Assembly: GCA_017994055.1 (NCBI GenBank)
Contig: JAGOLL010000017.1
Location: forward strand, 1 to 37,478
From: Methanothrix sp.
GTDB taxonomy: Archaea; Halobacteriota; Methanosarcinia; Methanotrichales; Methanotrichaceae
DNA length: 37,478 nucleotides
Reading direction: 5' to 3'
Position 1 is the stretch's first letter. Every line of letters begins with the position of its first letter. Made by a program: the position numbers and the translations under genes. The notes under the pieces are model-generated. The model did no database searches and was not told the origin of the DNA. It was given only the letters and a program-made list of their open reading frames with translations. This document shows positions 1 through 7,229 of this stretch, piece by piece.

Positions 1-402
1 GATCATGCTGCCATAAGGGAGAGCCCACAGGACTACATCCTCTGCTTCTCCTTCTTTGATATGAAGCACCTTCTGGACATAAAGCCGGAAGGAGGGACAT
101 ACATCTACTCCGCCTGCGAGGCCTTTAACGAGGAGATGGAGATCGACTTTCGGAGGCTTTGGCAGTGGCTGCGCCGCTTCGGGATATCCTCCCGCGGCTT
201 TTTCCTGGACGGAAAAGGAGAACTGCACTTCGAGAGGCCCTACCATGCCTCGGGTCATGCGCCGGGAGAAGATATCGCCCGGGCCATAGAGCAGATCGAT
301 CCCGATGTAATTGTGCCGGTCCATACCGAGTCCTTTGACTGGTTTGCCGAAAGCTTTGACGATGTGATGGCGGTGGAAGAGGGCAAGCGCTATGAGATCT
401 GA
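1..402 (+). CDS. C-terminal part of an RNase J-like metallo-beta-lactamase-fold hydrolase (partial)
   Basis: The reading frame is already open at base 1, so only the last 133 codons are present. Near the end is the arrangement HASGHAPGED, then an alpha-helical stretch, then IVPVHTESFDWF. This matches the C-terminal part of beta-CASP/RNase J-type metallo-beta-lactamase proteins, where the GH and PVH histidines help bind the two catalytic zinc ions. Family members are usually nucleases acting on RNA in the cytoplasm. The HxHxDH motif would lie upstream of the window, so activity cannot be judged here. The ATG at 61 is internal and not the start. The neighbouring TPR gene is convergent. The family call is fairly safe; the exact substrate is unknown. 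Confidence 0.75.
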   Translation, partial: DHAAIRESPQDYILCFSFFDMKHLLDIKPEGGTYIYSACEAFNEEMEIDFRRLWQWLRRFGISSRGFFLDGKGELHFERPYHASGHAPGEDIARAIEQIDPDVIVPVHTESFDWFAESFDDVMAVEEGKRYEI

Positions 403-424
403 TTTGATCAAGATGGTTGCTGCT

Positions 425-1300
425 TCAGGGGGGAGGATCAACTATGGATATTCTGGCTAGGGCTTCTTCCGCCTCCCGGACCCTTCCCAGGGCTTTGAGG
501 GCCAGAGCCTTCCCCTTCCAGGCCCGAGGATCGCGGCAATCAATGGCAATGGCTTTATCGAAGCTATCCATGGCCTCTTCATATCGCTGCAGCCGGCGAA
601 AAGCCTCGCCTCTATTGCACCAGGATTCCGGATTTGCGGGATCGATATCTATAGCCTGCTTGAAGTCCTTTAGAGCCTGATCATGTAGGCCCAGCTTGCT
701 GTAAGCCACGCCCCGGTTGGCATAGGCCTCGGCATAGTTGAGCTTCAGATCTATGGCTTGATCAAAGCACAATATGGCCCGCTCGTACTCTCCTAGATTT
801 CCCAGAGCGGAGCCCTTGTTGTTCCAGATCTTGGGCCTGGTCTGATCGATCTCTAAAGCCCTGTCATACTCCTCTATGGACTCCAGATGCCTTCCCATTC
901 TTCCCTTCACCACTCCCTTATTGTACCAGGCTTTGATATATCCTGGGTCCATCTTGATGATCTCATCAAAGATCTCCAGGGACTGCTCATACATCTTGGC
1001 CCGGTACATTACCACTCCCTTGTTGTTCCAGGCATCGAGATAGGATTGATCAATGGCGATGGCTTTTTCAAATGCTGCTAAAGCCTCTTCCAGTTTTTTT
1101 AGTCGGCAGAGGGCGAGGCCCTTGCTGTTCCAGAGAGACTTATCATGAGGAGCGATCTCCAGAGCTTTTTCATACATCATCGCCGACTCAAGATATCTGC
1201 CCTGTCGGTACAGATCGTCGCCCAGGACCCCCAAATCACGAGCTGATGACCGCTCTATGTATTCTGAATGGCGCCCAAAGCTCATCGCCATAGATCCCAC
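425..1300 (-). CDS. Tetratricopeptide (TPR) repeat protein
   Basis: The 291-residue protein is almost entirely eight consecutive 34-residue TPR units from about residue 22 to the end. Each has the W-N-N-K-G or Y-A-N-R-G helix A pattern and an A-[IL]-x-[IL]-D-P type turn. TPR arrays are scaffolds for protein-protein contacts and have no catalytic role. There is no signal peptide or membrane segment, so it should be cytoplasmic. Methanothrix-type genomes have many such proteins, and no partner can be inferred from the neighbours. Three in-frame ATGs occur in the first six codons (1300, 1291, 1285). A TATA-like AAAATTATATC on the minus strand at 1310-1320 would place transcription initiation near 1288, so one of the later ATGs may be the true start. 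Confidence 0.88.
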   Translation of the reverse strand: MGSMAMSFGRHSEYIERSSARDLGVLGDDLYRQGRYLESAMMYEKALEIAPHDKSLWNSKGLALCRLKKLEEALAAFEKAIAIDQSYLDAWNNKGVVMYRAKMYEQSLEIFDEIIKMDPGYIKAWYNKGVVKGRMGRHLESIEEYDRALEIDQTRPKIWNNKGSALGNLGEYERAILCFDQAIDLKLNYAEAYANRGVAYSKLGLHDQALKDFKQAIDIDPANPESWCNRGEAFRRLQRYEEAMDSFDKAIAIDCRDPRAWKGKALALKALGRVREAEEALARISIVDPPP

Positions 1301-1425
1301 TTCTAGGTTGATATAATTTTACCAGAGTCTCCCTGGCTCAAATCTCACTGTCTTTTCCATGCCGAACCGTCAGCGTCAACAGCCTCTTGCTGCCTTATGC
1401 AGCCTCTCAACTCAGGATATTTTTC

Positions 1426-1436
1426 TATATTTAAAA
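1426..1436 (+). promoter_or_regulatory. TATA box of the GerW-DUF2953 pair
   Basis: TATATTTAAAA is a good archaeal TATA element in an A/T-rich stretch. Initiation is expected about 25 bases downstream, near 1457, which is inside the longest possible reading frame (from ATG 1359). This argues for the GTG at 1482 as the gene start. Confidence 0.5.
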
Positions 1437-1481
1437 GGAAAATTTATAACCTCTGACAGCAATATATCGTCGGGTATAATT

Positions 1482-1901
1482 GTGAACGAGTGCGAAGACC
1501 TCTTGAAGGCCACCATCTTTGAGCTGGAGAAGCTTCTGACCAGCAAGACCGTGGTAGCCGAGCCGGTTACATCGGAAGGCATGACCGTTGTGCCTCTGCT
1601 GAGCGTGAGCCTGGGCTTTGGAGCGGGAGCCGGCCCGGCCAAAGAAGGATCAGAAGGAACGGGAGGCGGAGCAGGCGGCGGCTTCAAGATGAAGCCGGTA
1701 GCGGTTATTGTAATTGAAAAAGATAGGGTCAGGGTTGAATCGGTTGAAAAGAACCGGGAGGTAAAGTATCCGATTATTGAGAGCGTTTTGGAGAAGCTTC
1801 CTCAGATCTTGAAAAAAGAGCTGAAAGACCGGGAGGAAGACAGAGTGGAGCTGGGGCATAAAGAAGGAGACAAGAAGGATACCGAGATCAGGATAGATTA
1901 G
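1482..1901 (+). CDS. GerW (YtfJ) family protein
   Basis: The protein has 139 residues from the GTG start. The pattern is an N-terminal helix, then V-x-x-[EP]-V-T-S-E-G-M-T-V-V-P-L, SVSLGFGAGAG, a glycine-rich loop, and KPVAVIVIEKDRVRVE. This is the YtfJ/GerW signature. In Bacillus the family is linked to spore germination, but it is widespread in non-sporulating bacteria and methanogens, where its role is unknown. The frame extends back to ATG 1359, but the TATA box at 1426-1436 lies inside that extension and family members begin close to the GTG. A DUF2953 gene follows after 7 bases, the same pairing as ytfI-ytfJ in Bacillus. The charged C-terminus (KDREEDRVELGHKEGDKKD) is an extra tail. Confidence 0.85.
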   Translation: MNECEDLLKATIFELEKLLTSKTVVAEPVTSEGMTVVPLLSVSLGFGAGAGPAKEGSEGTGGGAGGGFKMKPVAVIVIEKDRVRVESVEKNREVKYPIIESVLEKLPQILKKELKDREEDRVELGHKEGDKKDTEIRID

Positions 1902-1908
1902 CCTTCAT

Positions 1909-2613
1909 ATGCTTCTGTCAATTGCATTAATCTCATTTTTTCTTATCCTGCTGTTGCTCCTGATCCCCGTAGACCTGGTGGGGGAGGCAGCCCCAGGTCG
2001 CAGGCCGGATATTAGCTTAGTCTGGCTCTTTGGCCTGATAAAGATCAATCTCCAGCCGCAAAAAGGGACCGGGAATGGACCCTCTGAGGAGAAGTCGGGT
2101 ATAGATAAGAAGGAGGGAAGAGAGAAGATGATCCATCCCCGACCGCCGATTGAAACATCTCAAGAGAAGGCTCAGGAGGAGGGCCGAAAGGAAGCCAGGG
2201 GAGAGGCGGAGAGAAAAAGACGCGGATGGAGCCTTCAGGATGCATTGTCCATACTCCAGACCGAGGGCCTCAAGGACAACCTGAAGCATCTTCTCAGAGG
2301 CATGGCCCGTGCCATCCGCATAAGCTACCTCAGGGCATTTTTGTATATAGGACTGGAGGATCCTGCCGACACCGGCCTTATCGCTGCCTGCCTCTGGTCG
2401 GCTGCAGGATACCTGCAATCCCTCTACCCTATTGAGATCGATATCCAGCCAAGCTTCTCCCAGCAAAAGCTGGACGGCCAGGGCTGCGCAGCCCTGCGAA
2501 TCTGGCCGGCGCTTCTGCTTCTGGCCTTGCTCAGATTTGCGCTCTCCCGGCCTTCACTCAGCGCCTCTTTGAGAATCGTGAGGATGGTTGGCCGCAAAAG
2601 GCAGAAGGCTTAG
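1909..2613 (+). CDS. DUF2953 (YtfI-like) membrane protein
   Basis: This 234-residue protein has a strong N-terminal hydrophobic helix (about residues 2-20). A strand pair follows, in which DISLVWLFGLIKINL is typical of DUF2953. Residues 45-105 are highly charged and low in complexity, with many E, K and R. The C-terminal half contains the conserved DPADTGLIAACLWSAAGYL segment and a final hydrophobic stretch (ALLLLALLRFAL). It is probably anchored in the cytoplasmic membrane. The start ATG follows the GerW stop by 7 bases, so the two genes almost certainly form one transcript. The long charged insert looks lineage-specific. Biochemical function is not known for any member that I can name. Confidence 0.78.
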   Translation: MLLSIALISFFLILLLLLIPVDLVGEAAPGRRPDISLVWLFGLIKINLQPQKGTGNGPSEEKSGIDKKEGREKMIHPRPPIETSQEKAQEEGRKEARGEAERKRRGWSLQDALSILQTEGLKDNLKHLLRGMARAIRISYLRAFLYIGLEDPADTGLIAACLWSAAGYLQSLYPIEIDIQPSFSQQKLDGQGCAALRIWPALLLLALLRFALSRPSLSASLRIVRMVGRKRQKA

Positions 2614-2694
2614 CCCTCCAGACAAGTCCGGGAGAGGGCATCAGAGTTAAATAGATTCGACAATATAATTTTGTTTTCAGCCAGGAGAATTTCT

Positions 2695-3096
2695 ATGGAG
2701 AGCAGAGATGTCATCGCCATCCTCAATGAAAACTTCATGAGGGAGCTGGAAGCCACATTGATCTATGTGAGAAACTCATTTGTGATGAAGGATTGCGAGT
2801 CCAGCCGGGTCACAGAGGCCATAGCTGTTGATGAGATGAGGCATATGTGGTGGCTGGCGGATCTGATAACAAAAAGAGGCGGAAAGCCGGTGATGCAGCA
2901 TAAAGAGTTGGATTTCTCGGCTGAAGACACCTCAGGCATGCTGCAGATGCAGATCGCTCTGGAGACGGAGGGAATTGAAAAATATAAAGCCCAGATAGAC
3001 ATCTTGGATGATCCGGAAGTGGTCGGCGTTCTAAAGCATATATTGGACGAGGAGAAGAGGCATAGAAAGGAGTTCAGGATCAGACTGAAGGGATAA
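2695..3096 (+). CDS. Ferritin-like di-iron protein (rubrerythrin/bacterioferritin type)
   Basis: The 133-residue protein is a four-helix bundle with the canonical di-iron ligand set in order: RELEATLIY (Glu in helix 1), DEMRHMW (ExxH in helix 2), ALETEGIEKY (Glu in helix 3) and DEEKRHRKEF (ExxH in helix 4). Such proteins store iron or remove peroxide and oxygen species in anaerobes. There is no C-terminal rubredoxin domain, so it is a minimal form. The frame could extend to TTG 2671, but AGGAG at 2682-2686 sits 8 bases before ATG 2695 and decides the start. The next gene downstream also carries a ferritin-fold domain. The exact subfamily is uncertain. Confidence 0.85.
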   Translation: MESRDVIAILNENFMRELEATLIYVRNSFVMKDCESSRVTEAIAVDEMRHMWWLADLITKRGGKPVMQHKELDFSAEDTSGMLQMQIALETEGIEKYKAQIDILDDPEVVGVLKHILDEEKRHRKEFRIRLKG

Positions 3097-3097
3097 T

Positions 3098-3112
3098 AGT
3101 CTTTTTATTTTA
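3098..3112 (+). terminator. Poly-T transcription terminator
   Basis: TAGTCTTTTTATTTT directly follows the ferritin-like gene. Short T-runs of this kind end archaeal transcripts. No strong hairpin precedes it. Confidence 0.35.
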
Positions 3113-3187
3113 GGCCATTGCACCGCATGTATTTTTTTCGATAATTTCATATATTCAGCCTGCCAATATAAGTTTCAGGTGTGGCGA

Positions 3188-4333
3188 ATGAGGTCAGCGT
3201 TAATCGCATTGATACTGGGCTTGCTTCTGCTCTTCTCCGGATGCATTGAGCGGCAGGAGGCTCCAGAGGTGATGGAGCAGGAGGCTAACGAGGAGTGGAA
3301 GGCAGATGGGATTATTGGGGATGGCGAGTACTCCCGCAGCATGCTCCTGCAGGGATCGGCCAGGCAGGGCTACAGCGGCGGGGACCTGGCAGTCTCCTGG
3401 AAGAATGATAAGGAGTATCTTTTCCTGGCCCTAAACGGCAGCACTGATGCCTGGCTGGCCATAGGCTTTGATCCCCTGGAGTGGATGAAGAATGCGGATA
3501 TCATCCTGGCCTCGGTGCAGGGCGGCAAGGCAGTGGTTCTGGATGAGTACTGCACCGGCAACTACGGCCCACATATCGAGGACACCATGCTTGGCGGCTC
3601 GGACGATATCATGGAATCAGGCGGCAGCAAATCGGCAGGCAGGACCGTAATCGAGCTTAAAAGACGGCTTGATACCGGCGATCGCTTCGACAAGGCTTTC
3701 TCTCCCGGCGGGGCGGTATCCATGATCTGGGCCCTTTCCAGCAATCCAGACATAAGCCTCAAGCACAATATTGCCTACGGGGAGGGAATATTGAGCTTGA
3801 CCGGCGGAGAGGCGGCTGCAGCCGGGGCTGCTGTGGCAACGCTTACAGCACGAGAGAAAGATGGCCTGATCTTTATATGGGAGGAGGAGAAAGCTGCCCG
3901 GGATCTGTATAACGGCCTGTATGAGAAGAACAATATGACCATTTTCCTGGATCTTGTCAGATCGGAGAGCAGCCACATGGACCAGGCCAGGACGGTTATG
4001 GAAAAGCAAGGACTGACCCTTCCTCCTGATGAGCCGGGGGTGTTTCAAAACCAGACCCTGCAGGAGATCCACGATCAGCTTCTGGCAGAAGGTCTGCAGT
4101 CGGACCAGGACGCTCTGACCGTGGCAGCCATCTTCGAGGAGATAAGCATCGTGGACCTGGAGAAGGAGCTGTTAGCCAGCCAGGCGGAGGATGTGAGAAA
4201 CGTCTATGATGGACTTTTGGCCGGCTCCAGAAAGCACCTTCGCTCTTATGTCAGCGATCTGGAGGGCCAAGGAATAGAGTACCAACCCCGGTATCTGGAG
4301 GCGGAACAGTTCCAGGAGATCGTCAAGAGCTGA
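3188..4333 (+). CDS. Lipoprotein with DOMON-like domain fused to a DUF2202 ferritin-like domain
   Basis: The protein has 381 residues from ATG 3188. The N-terminus is a lipoprotein signal: a hydrophobic core and lipobox LLLFSGC, with Cys19 as the likely lipidation site. Residues about 40-200 look like a DOMON-type beta sandwich (DLAVSWKNDKEYLFLALNG, then AWLAIGFDP), a fold that binds haem or sugars in secreted redox proteins. Residues about 220-375 are DUF2202, a ferritin-like bundle with IWEEEKAARDLY, ESSHMDQA, FEEISIVDLEKEL and SRKHLRSY as the carboxylate and histidine positions. It should sit outside the membrane, anchored by lipid. AGGTG at 3177-3181 supports ATG 3188 over GTG 3179. The combination suggests an extracytoplasmic metal or redox role, which is inference. 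Confidence 0.8.
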   Translation: MRSALIALILGLLLLFSGCIERQEAPEVMEQEANEEWKADGIIGDGEYSRSMLLQGSARQGYSGGDLAVSWKNDKEYLFLALNGSTDAWLAIGFDPLEWMKNADIILASVQGGKAVVLDEYCTGNYGPHIEDTMLGGSDDIMESGGSKSAGRTVIELKRRLDTGDRFDKAFSPGGAVSMIWALSSNPDISLKHNIAYGEGILSLTGGEAAAAGAAVATLTAREKDGLIFIWEEEKAARDLYNGLYEKNNMTIFLDLVRSESSHMDQARTVMEKQGLTLPPDEPGVFQNQTLQEIHDQLLAEGLQSDQDALTVAAIFEEISIVDLEKELLASQAEDVRNVYDGLLAGSRKHLRSYVSDLEGQGIEYQPRYLEAEQFQEIVKS

Positions 4334-4351
4334 AACGGGCAGGACGGGGGT

Positions 4352-4400
4352 GAGCCTTGGGGATCAAATGCCCCAAATCAGGTGGATCCATGCAAGGCTC
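4352..4400. repeat. Inverted repeat, GAGCCTTG / CAAGGCTC
   Basis: GAGCCTTG at 4352-4359 pairs perfectly with CAAGGCTC at 4393-4400, enclosing a 33-base loop that has its own GGGG...CCCC pairing. It lies just past the DOMON-DUF2202 stop and overlaps the 3' end of the decayed gene. It may fold in RNA as a terminator or processing signal, but it could be chance. Confidence 0.3.
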
Positions 4401-4745
4401 CCGATTGGGCTATTGATCCATAGCCCTCCTGCCTCCCTGCACTGTCCCGGACCAGCTCGGCCCTGAGCATTATGGCAATTGCAGCTGCCGGAGAGAAGAT
4501 CCCTGCTAATGGTCAGGCTGCAGCGGTAGAGTTGCAGCGCCCTGCCTTACCGCCTCCTGGGCAGCCTGAATGCCTGGGACGCTGCTGGAGTTGGCATTGG
4601 ATATCTCGCTCATGCTGTCCAGATCTACCACTACAAAGAATGGGCAGCGCCCAAACCTGGGATCCATGAGAGCATCAAGACCTGATGCTCCTGATTCAAA
4701 AATATCCTCATTAGAGCCCGCTGATTTTGCAGACCGACTTGTCAT
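4378..4745 (-). pseudogene. Decayed NifX/NifB-type (dinitrogenase iron-molybdenum cofactor) protein gene
   Basis: On the minus strand, 4745 down to about 4530 encodes GLDALMDPRFGRCPFFVVVD followed by GIQAAQEAVRQGAA. This is the signature of the Nitro_FeMo-Co family (NifX, NafY, the NifB C-terminus and related archaeal orphan proteins). Right after this the frame ends in an early stop at 4506. Shifting by one frame restores a plausible remainder down to a stop at 4378, including SPAAAIAIMLRAELVRDSAG. At least one frameshift therefore separates the conserved halves, and the expected N-terminal strand is poorly preserved. I read it as a pseudogene. No nitrogen-fixation gene is nearby. Confidence 0.55.
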
Positions 4746-4896
4746 CGCAAATTCTGGATTTGCCTCTCCTGAGGACGATTGCCGAAGAGAATGAGATCAG
4801 ATAGCGGACGATTTCGGGCTTATAGCTGCCCTTTCCGCCTTCCCGGTCATGATCCTTGTAGCAGCCCTGCTCTTTTCGACTGTCAAATAGCAGGAC

Positions 4897-4906
4897 TATT
4901 TATAAT
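4897..4906 (+). promoter_or_regulatory. TATA box ahead of the 93-residue gene
   Basis: TATTTATAAT lies 24-33 bases ahead of the ATG at 4930, so the transcript would begin at or very near the start codon (leaderless). Confidence 0.5.
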
Positions 4907-4929
4907 CGGCAATCAGAGCCAGTGGCATA

Positions 4930-5211
4930 ATGCAAAGAGAGGATTGGAGGCAGATCCAGAAGGAATTGGAGCGCCTCTATGAGCTTCATGAGGCCGCAGT
5001 CTCACAGGCGGGCAGATGCCGGGAGTTCAACTCCCAGGCCGCCCTATTCCTGGAGCGGCTGGAGGAGATGGGAGCAGATGATATGGCATACAGTGTCATG
5101 GACCTGCTGGCCGGATGCAGCCCCAAGGATTTCTCACCCTGTGACAACAGGATGAGCACAAAGGGATCTCTGGAGCGATTGATGGAAAGGATTAAAGTAA
5201 AGCTTTTCTAA
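4930..5211 (+). CDS. Small helical protein of unknown function
   Basis: I do not recognise this 93-residue protein. It is rich in E, R, L and A, with no signal peptide or membrane segment, and reads as an amphipathic helical hairpin (about residues 1-50 and 75-93) with a short loop containing AGCSPKDFSPCDNRM. The two cysteines in that loop (C60 and C70 approximately) could pair or bind metal, but there is no standard motif. It has its own TATA box placed for a leaderless transcript, which supports it as a real gene. Its neighbours give no functional hint. Confidence 0.6.
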   Translation: MQREDWRQIQKELERLYELHEAAVSQAGRCREFNSQAALFLERLEEMGADDMAYSVMDLLAGCSPKDFSPCDNRMSTKGSLERLMERIKVKLF

Positions 5212-5259
5212 AAGATAGCCTCTTTTGACAAATTGCCCCTGATTTTGCAGTTTCTATTC

Positions 5260-5532
5260 TCAAGGGCCGGATGATGCCGAGGCCCTGTATCTAAAAAATA
5301 ATCCGATGGCCACAGCCAGGCTTATAAATGAAACAGCATTGGCTACGATGAGAATGCCATCATTGATGTGAATGCCATAGAGCAGCCAGAGCAGCATTCC
5401 CAGAGCGAATTGCAGCAGCATGTGCAGGCTTACATCTTCAACAGATTTTGTCTTCTGGATCTTTATTATCTGGGGCACAAAGCCGAACATGGTCAGGAGA
5501 GCCGCCCCTGAGCCGATCAATTCCCATTGCAT
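5260..5532 (-). CDS. SemiSWEET-type PQ-loop transporter
   Basis: The protein has 90 residues and three transmembrane helices (about residues 5-24, 36-54 and 60-80). The PQ-loop motif is in helix 1 (GFVPQIIKIQKTKSVEDVS), and the conserved LW-x-x-YG follows in helix 2 (LLWLLYGI). This matches SemiSWEETs, which form homodimers in the cytoplasmic membrane and move small sugars by facilitated diffusion. The length is typical. A minus-strand TATA-like TAATATAC at 5557-5564 suggests a nearly leaderless transcript from ATG 5532. The substrate cannot be told from sequence, and sugar uptake would be unusual for a strict methanogen. Confidence 0.85.
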   Translation of the reverse strand: MQWELIGSGAALLTMFGFVPQIIKIQKTKSVEDVSLHMLLQFALGMLLWLLYGIHINDGILIVANAVSFISLAVAIGLFFRYRASASSGP

Positions 5533-5556
5533 TAAATGTCTGCAAGGAATTTTGTG

Positions 5557-5564
5557 GTATATTA
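5557..5564 (-). promoter_or_regulatory. TATA-like element of the SemiSWEET gene
   Basis: TAATATAC on the minus strand is about 26 bases before ATG 5532, the spacing expected for an archaeal leaderless transcript. Confidence 0.4.
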
Positions 5565-5574
5565 GCCTAACATC

Positions 5575-6198
5575 CTAGTCCAGCAAAATCAGACCATAGA
5601 TCTCCACATTCTCCTTGGTGCTTTTGAGAACCTCCGGTTTGAAGCCGGCATTTGTCAGCGTCTTGAAGACATCAATGCCGCAGGCCTCCATTGAGGGACG
5701 CATAATTTCCTTGTTCTTGCATTTGATGCCGTCCAGAGGGAATATAGCCTGATCCTTTTTATGCATCTCCTCGATTACGCATGTCTCGCAAAGTGCGCAG
5801 GGCATGGCACTCATGCTGAAGGCCTTATAGCAGCCGGCCAAAAAAGCAGCTCTCTCCAGCTCAGCCATTGTATTCTGCATCTTTACTGCAGAGCTTGATA
5901 GGGCCCGTCTGCTATGTTTTGCCGCTATCTTGGGGTCAGGAGTAACCTTGAAGCGGGCCAGAACAGCATAGCGGTACTCGGAGATGACCGCTCTGGTCTC
6001 ATCGGGGGTGGGGCTAAAGGGCGGACAGCCCAGGCGCTTGCCATAATTATCGCACCCATAACGGCATTTCATGCGAACCCAATCAGATACCACAATTATC
6101 TCTGCCGGTATGAGTCGCAGATCTTCATGGACCGCCTTTAATTCGGAGGTGATGCTTTCAGGGTCTTTGTTCATCATATCAACATCCTGGATTATCAT
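5575..6198 (-). CDS. DUF2284 putative metal-binding protein
   Basis: The 207-residue cytoplasmic protein has two cysteine groups typical of DUF2284. The first is KCRYGCDNYGKRLGCPP (about residues 49-65). The second is PCALCETC near residues 136-143, with another cysteine at GIKCKNKE and one at MEACGID. The family is common in methanogens and other anaerobes and is thought to bind metal or an Fe-S cluster; no reaction is established. It ends about 40 bases before the SemiSWEET promoter region on the same strand, so the two genes may be transcribed separately. A TATA box at 6212-6221 supports ATG 6198. Confidence 0.85.
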   Translation of the reverse strand: MIIQDVDMMNKDPESITSELKAVHEDLRLIPAEIIVVSDWVRMKCRYGCDNYGKRLGCPPFSPTPDETRAVISEYRYAVLARFKVTPDPKIAAKHSRRALSSSAVKMQNTMAELERAAFLAGCYKAFSMSAMPCALCETCVIEEMHKKDQAIFPLDGIKCKNKEIMRPSMEACGIDVFKTLTNAGFKPEVLKSTKENVEIYGLILLD

Positions 6199-6211
6199 AT
6201 GTGCTTGGAAA

Positions 6212-6221
6212 ATTTATATTT
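6212..6221 (-). promoter_or_regulatory. TATA box of the DUF2284 gene
   Basis: The minus strand reads AAATATAAAT-like sequence within CTAAAATATAAATTT, about 20 bases before ATG 6198. It lies inside a 63-codon open frame upstream (6195-6386), which argues against that frame being a gene. Confidence 0.5.
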
Positions 6222-6482
6222 TAGTGCCCAGTCCTTTGGCAGATGAGGCGGGTCATATTTTCGCTCTTCTCGATTACATATCCCATCGGCCAATAATTGG
6301 ACTGTTGGCATTGTCATCTTTCCCCAGTTGCATCCCGGCTGGAAAAAGTCTTCAAAGCGGGAGACCAGCCTCGCCGAAGGCTGCATCTTCCGCCGCTACT
6401 TGTCTTAATAGATTTGTCGTTCCTGTGACATCGCAGATAGATAGTCTTTTTGCCCATATGGGAGCCAGTTTAAAGCCGCAAT

Positions 6483-7040
6483 TTAGAATCCAGTAGCTTC
6501 CGCAAATTCCAGGCTTTGATTGCGGTTATCGTTGCCCTCAACCAGAGTCACCAGGCTGTTGGACTTCCAGAGGAAGAGATACCTGATGCTATTGTCTCCC
6601 CGTATGTCGTTTATTTGCAGGCTCTCATGGCCGTTGACCGTGATGTTGCTGAATATAGGCAGGCCGCGGGCCAGCATTTTGTCATACTGGGACTTAAAGT
6701 TGGAGATGGCATTATTTGCTTTCTCCTCATCGGAGAGCTGGATCAGGGTAATCTTGGCATCGTAGGACTTTCCAGGATCGGACCATTGATAGATGCCCAC
6801 CGATACATTGGCCGGACCGATATCTTTCTCTCCATTGAAATCCTCGATGTAGTCGGTCATATTCACGCTGTTGTCCATCTCGGGCAGAGCTGCCAGCAGC
6901 TTGAATCCCTGGGGCAGCCCCTCCTTTGGTATGGCCGGATTTACGTCTCCTGCACCAGCTGAGTCTTTAGCCAAGCAGCCGATGCTGCTGGTCAGCACTA
7001 AAGACAGGAATAGCATACAAATTATATCCTTTGATCTCAT
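6483..7040 (-). CDS. Predicted lipoprotein of unknown function
   Basis: The 185-residue protein starts with a lipoprotein signal (hydrophobic core, then SSIGC with Cys22 as the likely lipidated residue). The mature part is a soluble mixed alpha/beta domain. GFKLLAALPEMDN, FNGEKDIGPANVSVGIYQW and ITLIQLSDEEKANNAI recall small single-domain extracytoplasmic lipoproteins frequent in Methanothrix and Methanosarcina, but I cannot name a family. It ends abruptly with ATGF. It is divergent from the ABC substrate-binding lipoprotein gene, and the 189-base gap between them probably holds both promoters. Function is unknown. Confidence 0.7.
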   Translation of the reverse strand: MRSKDIICMLFLSLVLTSSIGCLAKDSAGAGDVNPAIPKEGLPQGFKLLAALPEMDNSVNMTDYIEDFNGEKDIGPANVSVGIYQWSDPGKSYDAKITLIQLSDEEKANNAISNFKSQYDKMLARGLPIFSNITVNGHESLQINDIRGDNSIRYLFLWKSNSLVTLVEGNDNRNQSLEFAEATGF

Positions 7041-7182
7041 AGAAAATGCCTTATCCTTTCAAGTCCATAAGCATTATGATCCAGAGAAGCTCTCATCTCC
7101 TTCCAGATCAATGATCGGACCGAGCCGACTTGATAAGATCAACTGCAGCTGTGAGTCGCTGCCATGGTTCTGGTAGGAAAAG

Positions 7183-7190
7183 CTTTATAC
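7183..7190 (+). promoter_or_regulatory. TATA box of the substrate-binding protein gene
   Basis: GAAAAGCTTTATACT around this position has a purine-rich BRE-like stretch followed by CTTTATAC. Initiation is expected near 7210-7215, just ahead of the Shine-Dalgarno site. Confidence 0.4.
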
Positions 7191-7218
7191 TATGAACATA
7201 TATAATTATTAGCAATAG

Positions 7219-7226
7219 AGGTGATC
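7219..7226 (+). promoter_or_regulatory. Shine-Dalgarno site deciding a TTG start
   Basis: AGGTGATC is a near-perfect match to the archaeal 16S rRNA 3' end. It lies 3 bases before TTG 7230 and overlaps the alternative GTG 7221, so TTG 7230 is the likely start. Confidence 0.55.
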
Positions 7227-7229
7227 TCA

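Noticed and set aside
4472-4794. Plus-strand frames across the NifX-like remnant
   Set aside because: They are shadows of the conserved minus-strand sequence, which carries the family signature.
6195-6386. A 63-codon open frame on the minus strand ending at the DUF2284 start (ATGA overlap)
   Set aside because: The TATA box of the DUF2284 gene lies inside it, the composition is not protein-like, and no Shine-Dalgarno site precedes its ATG.
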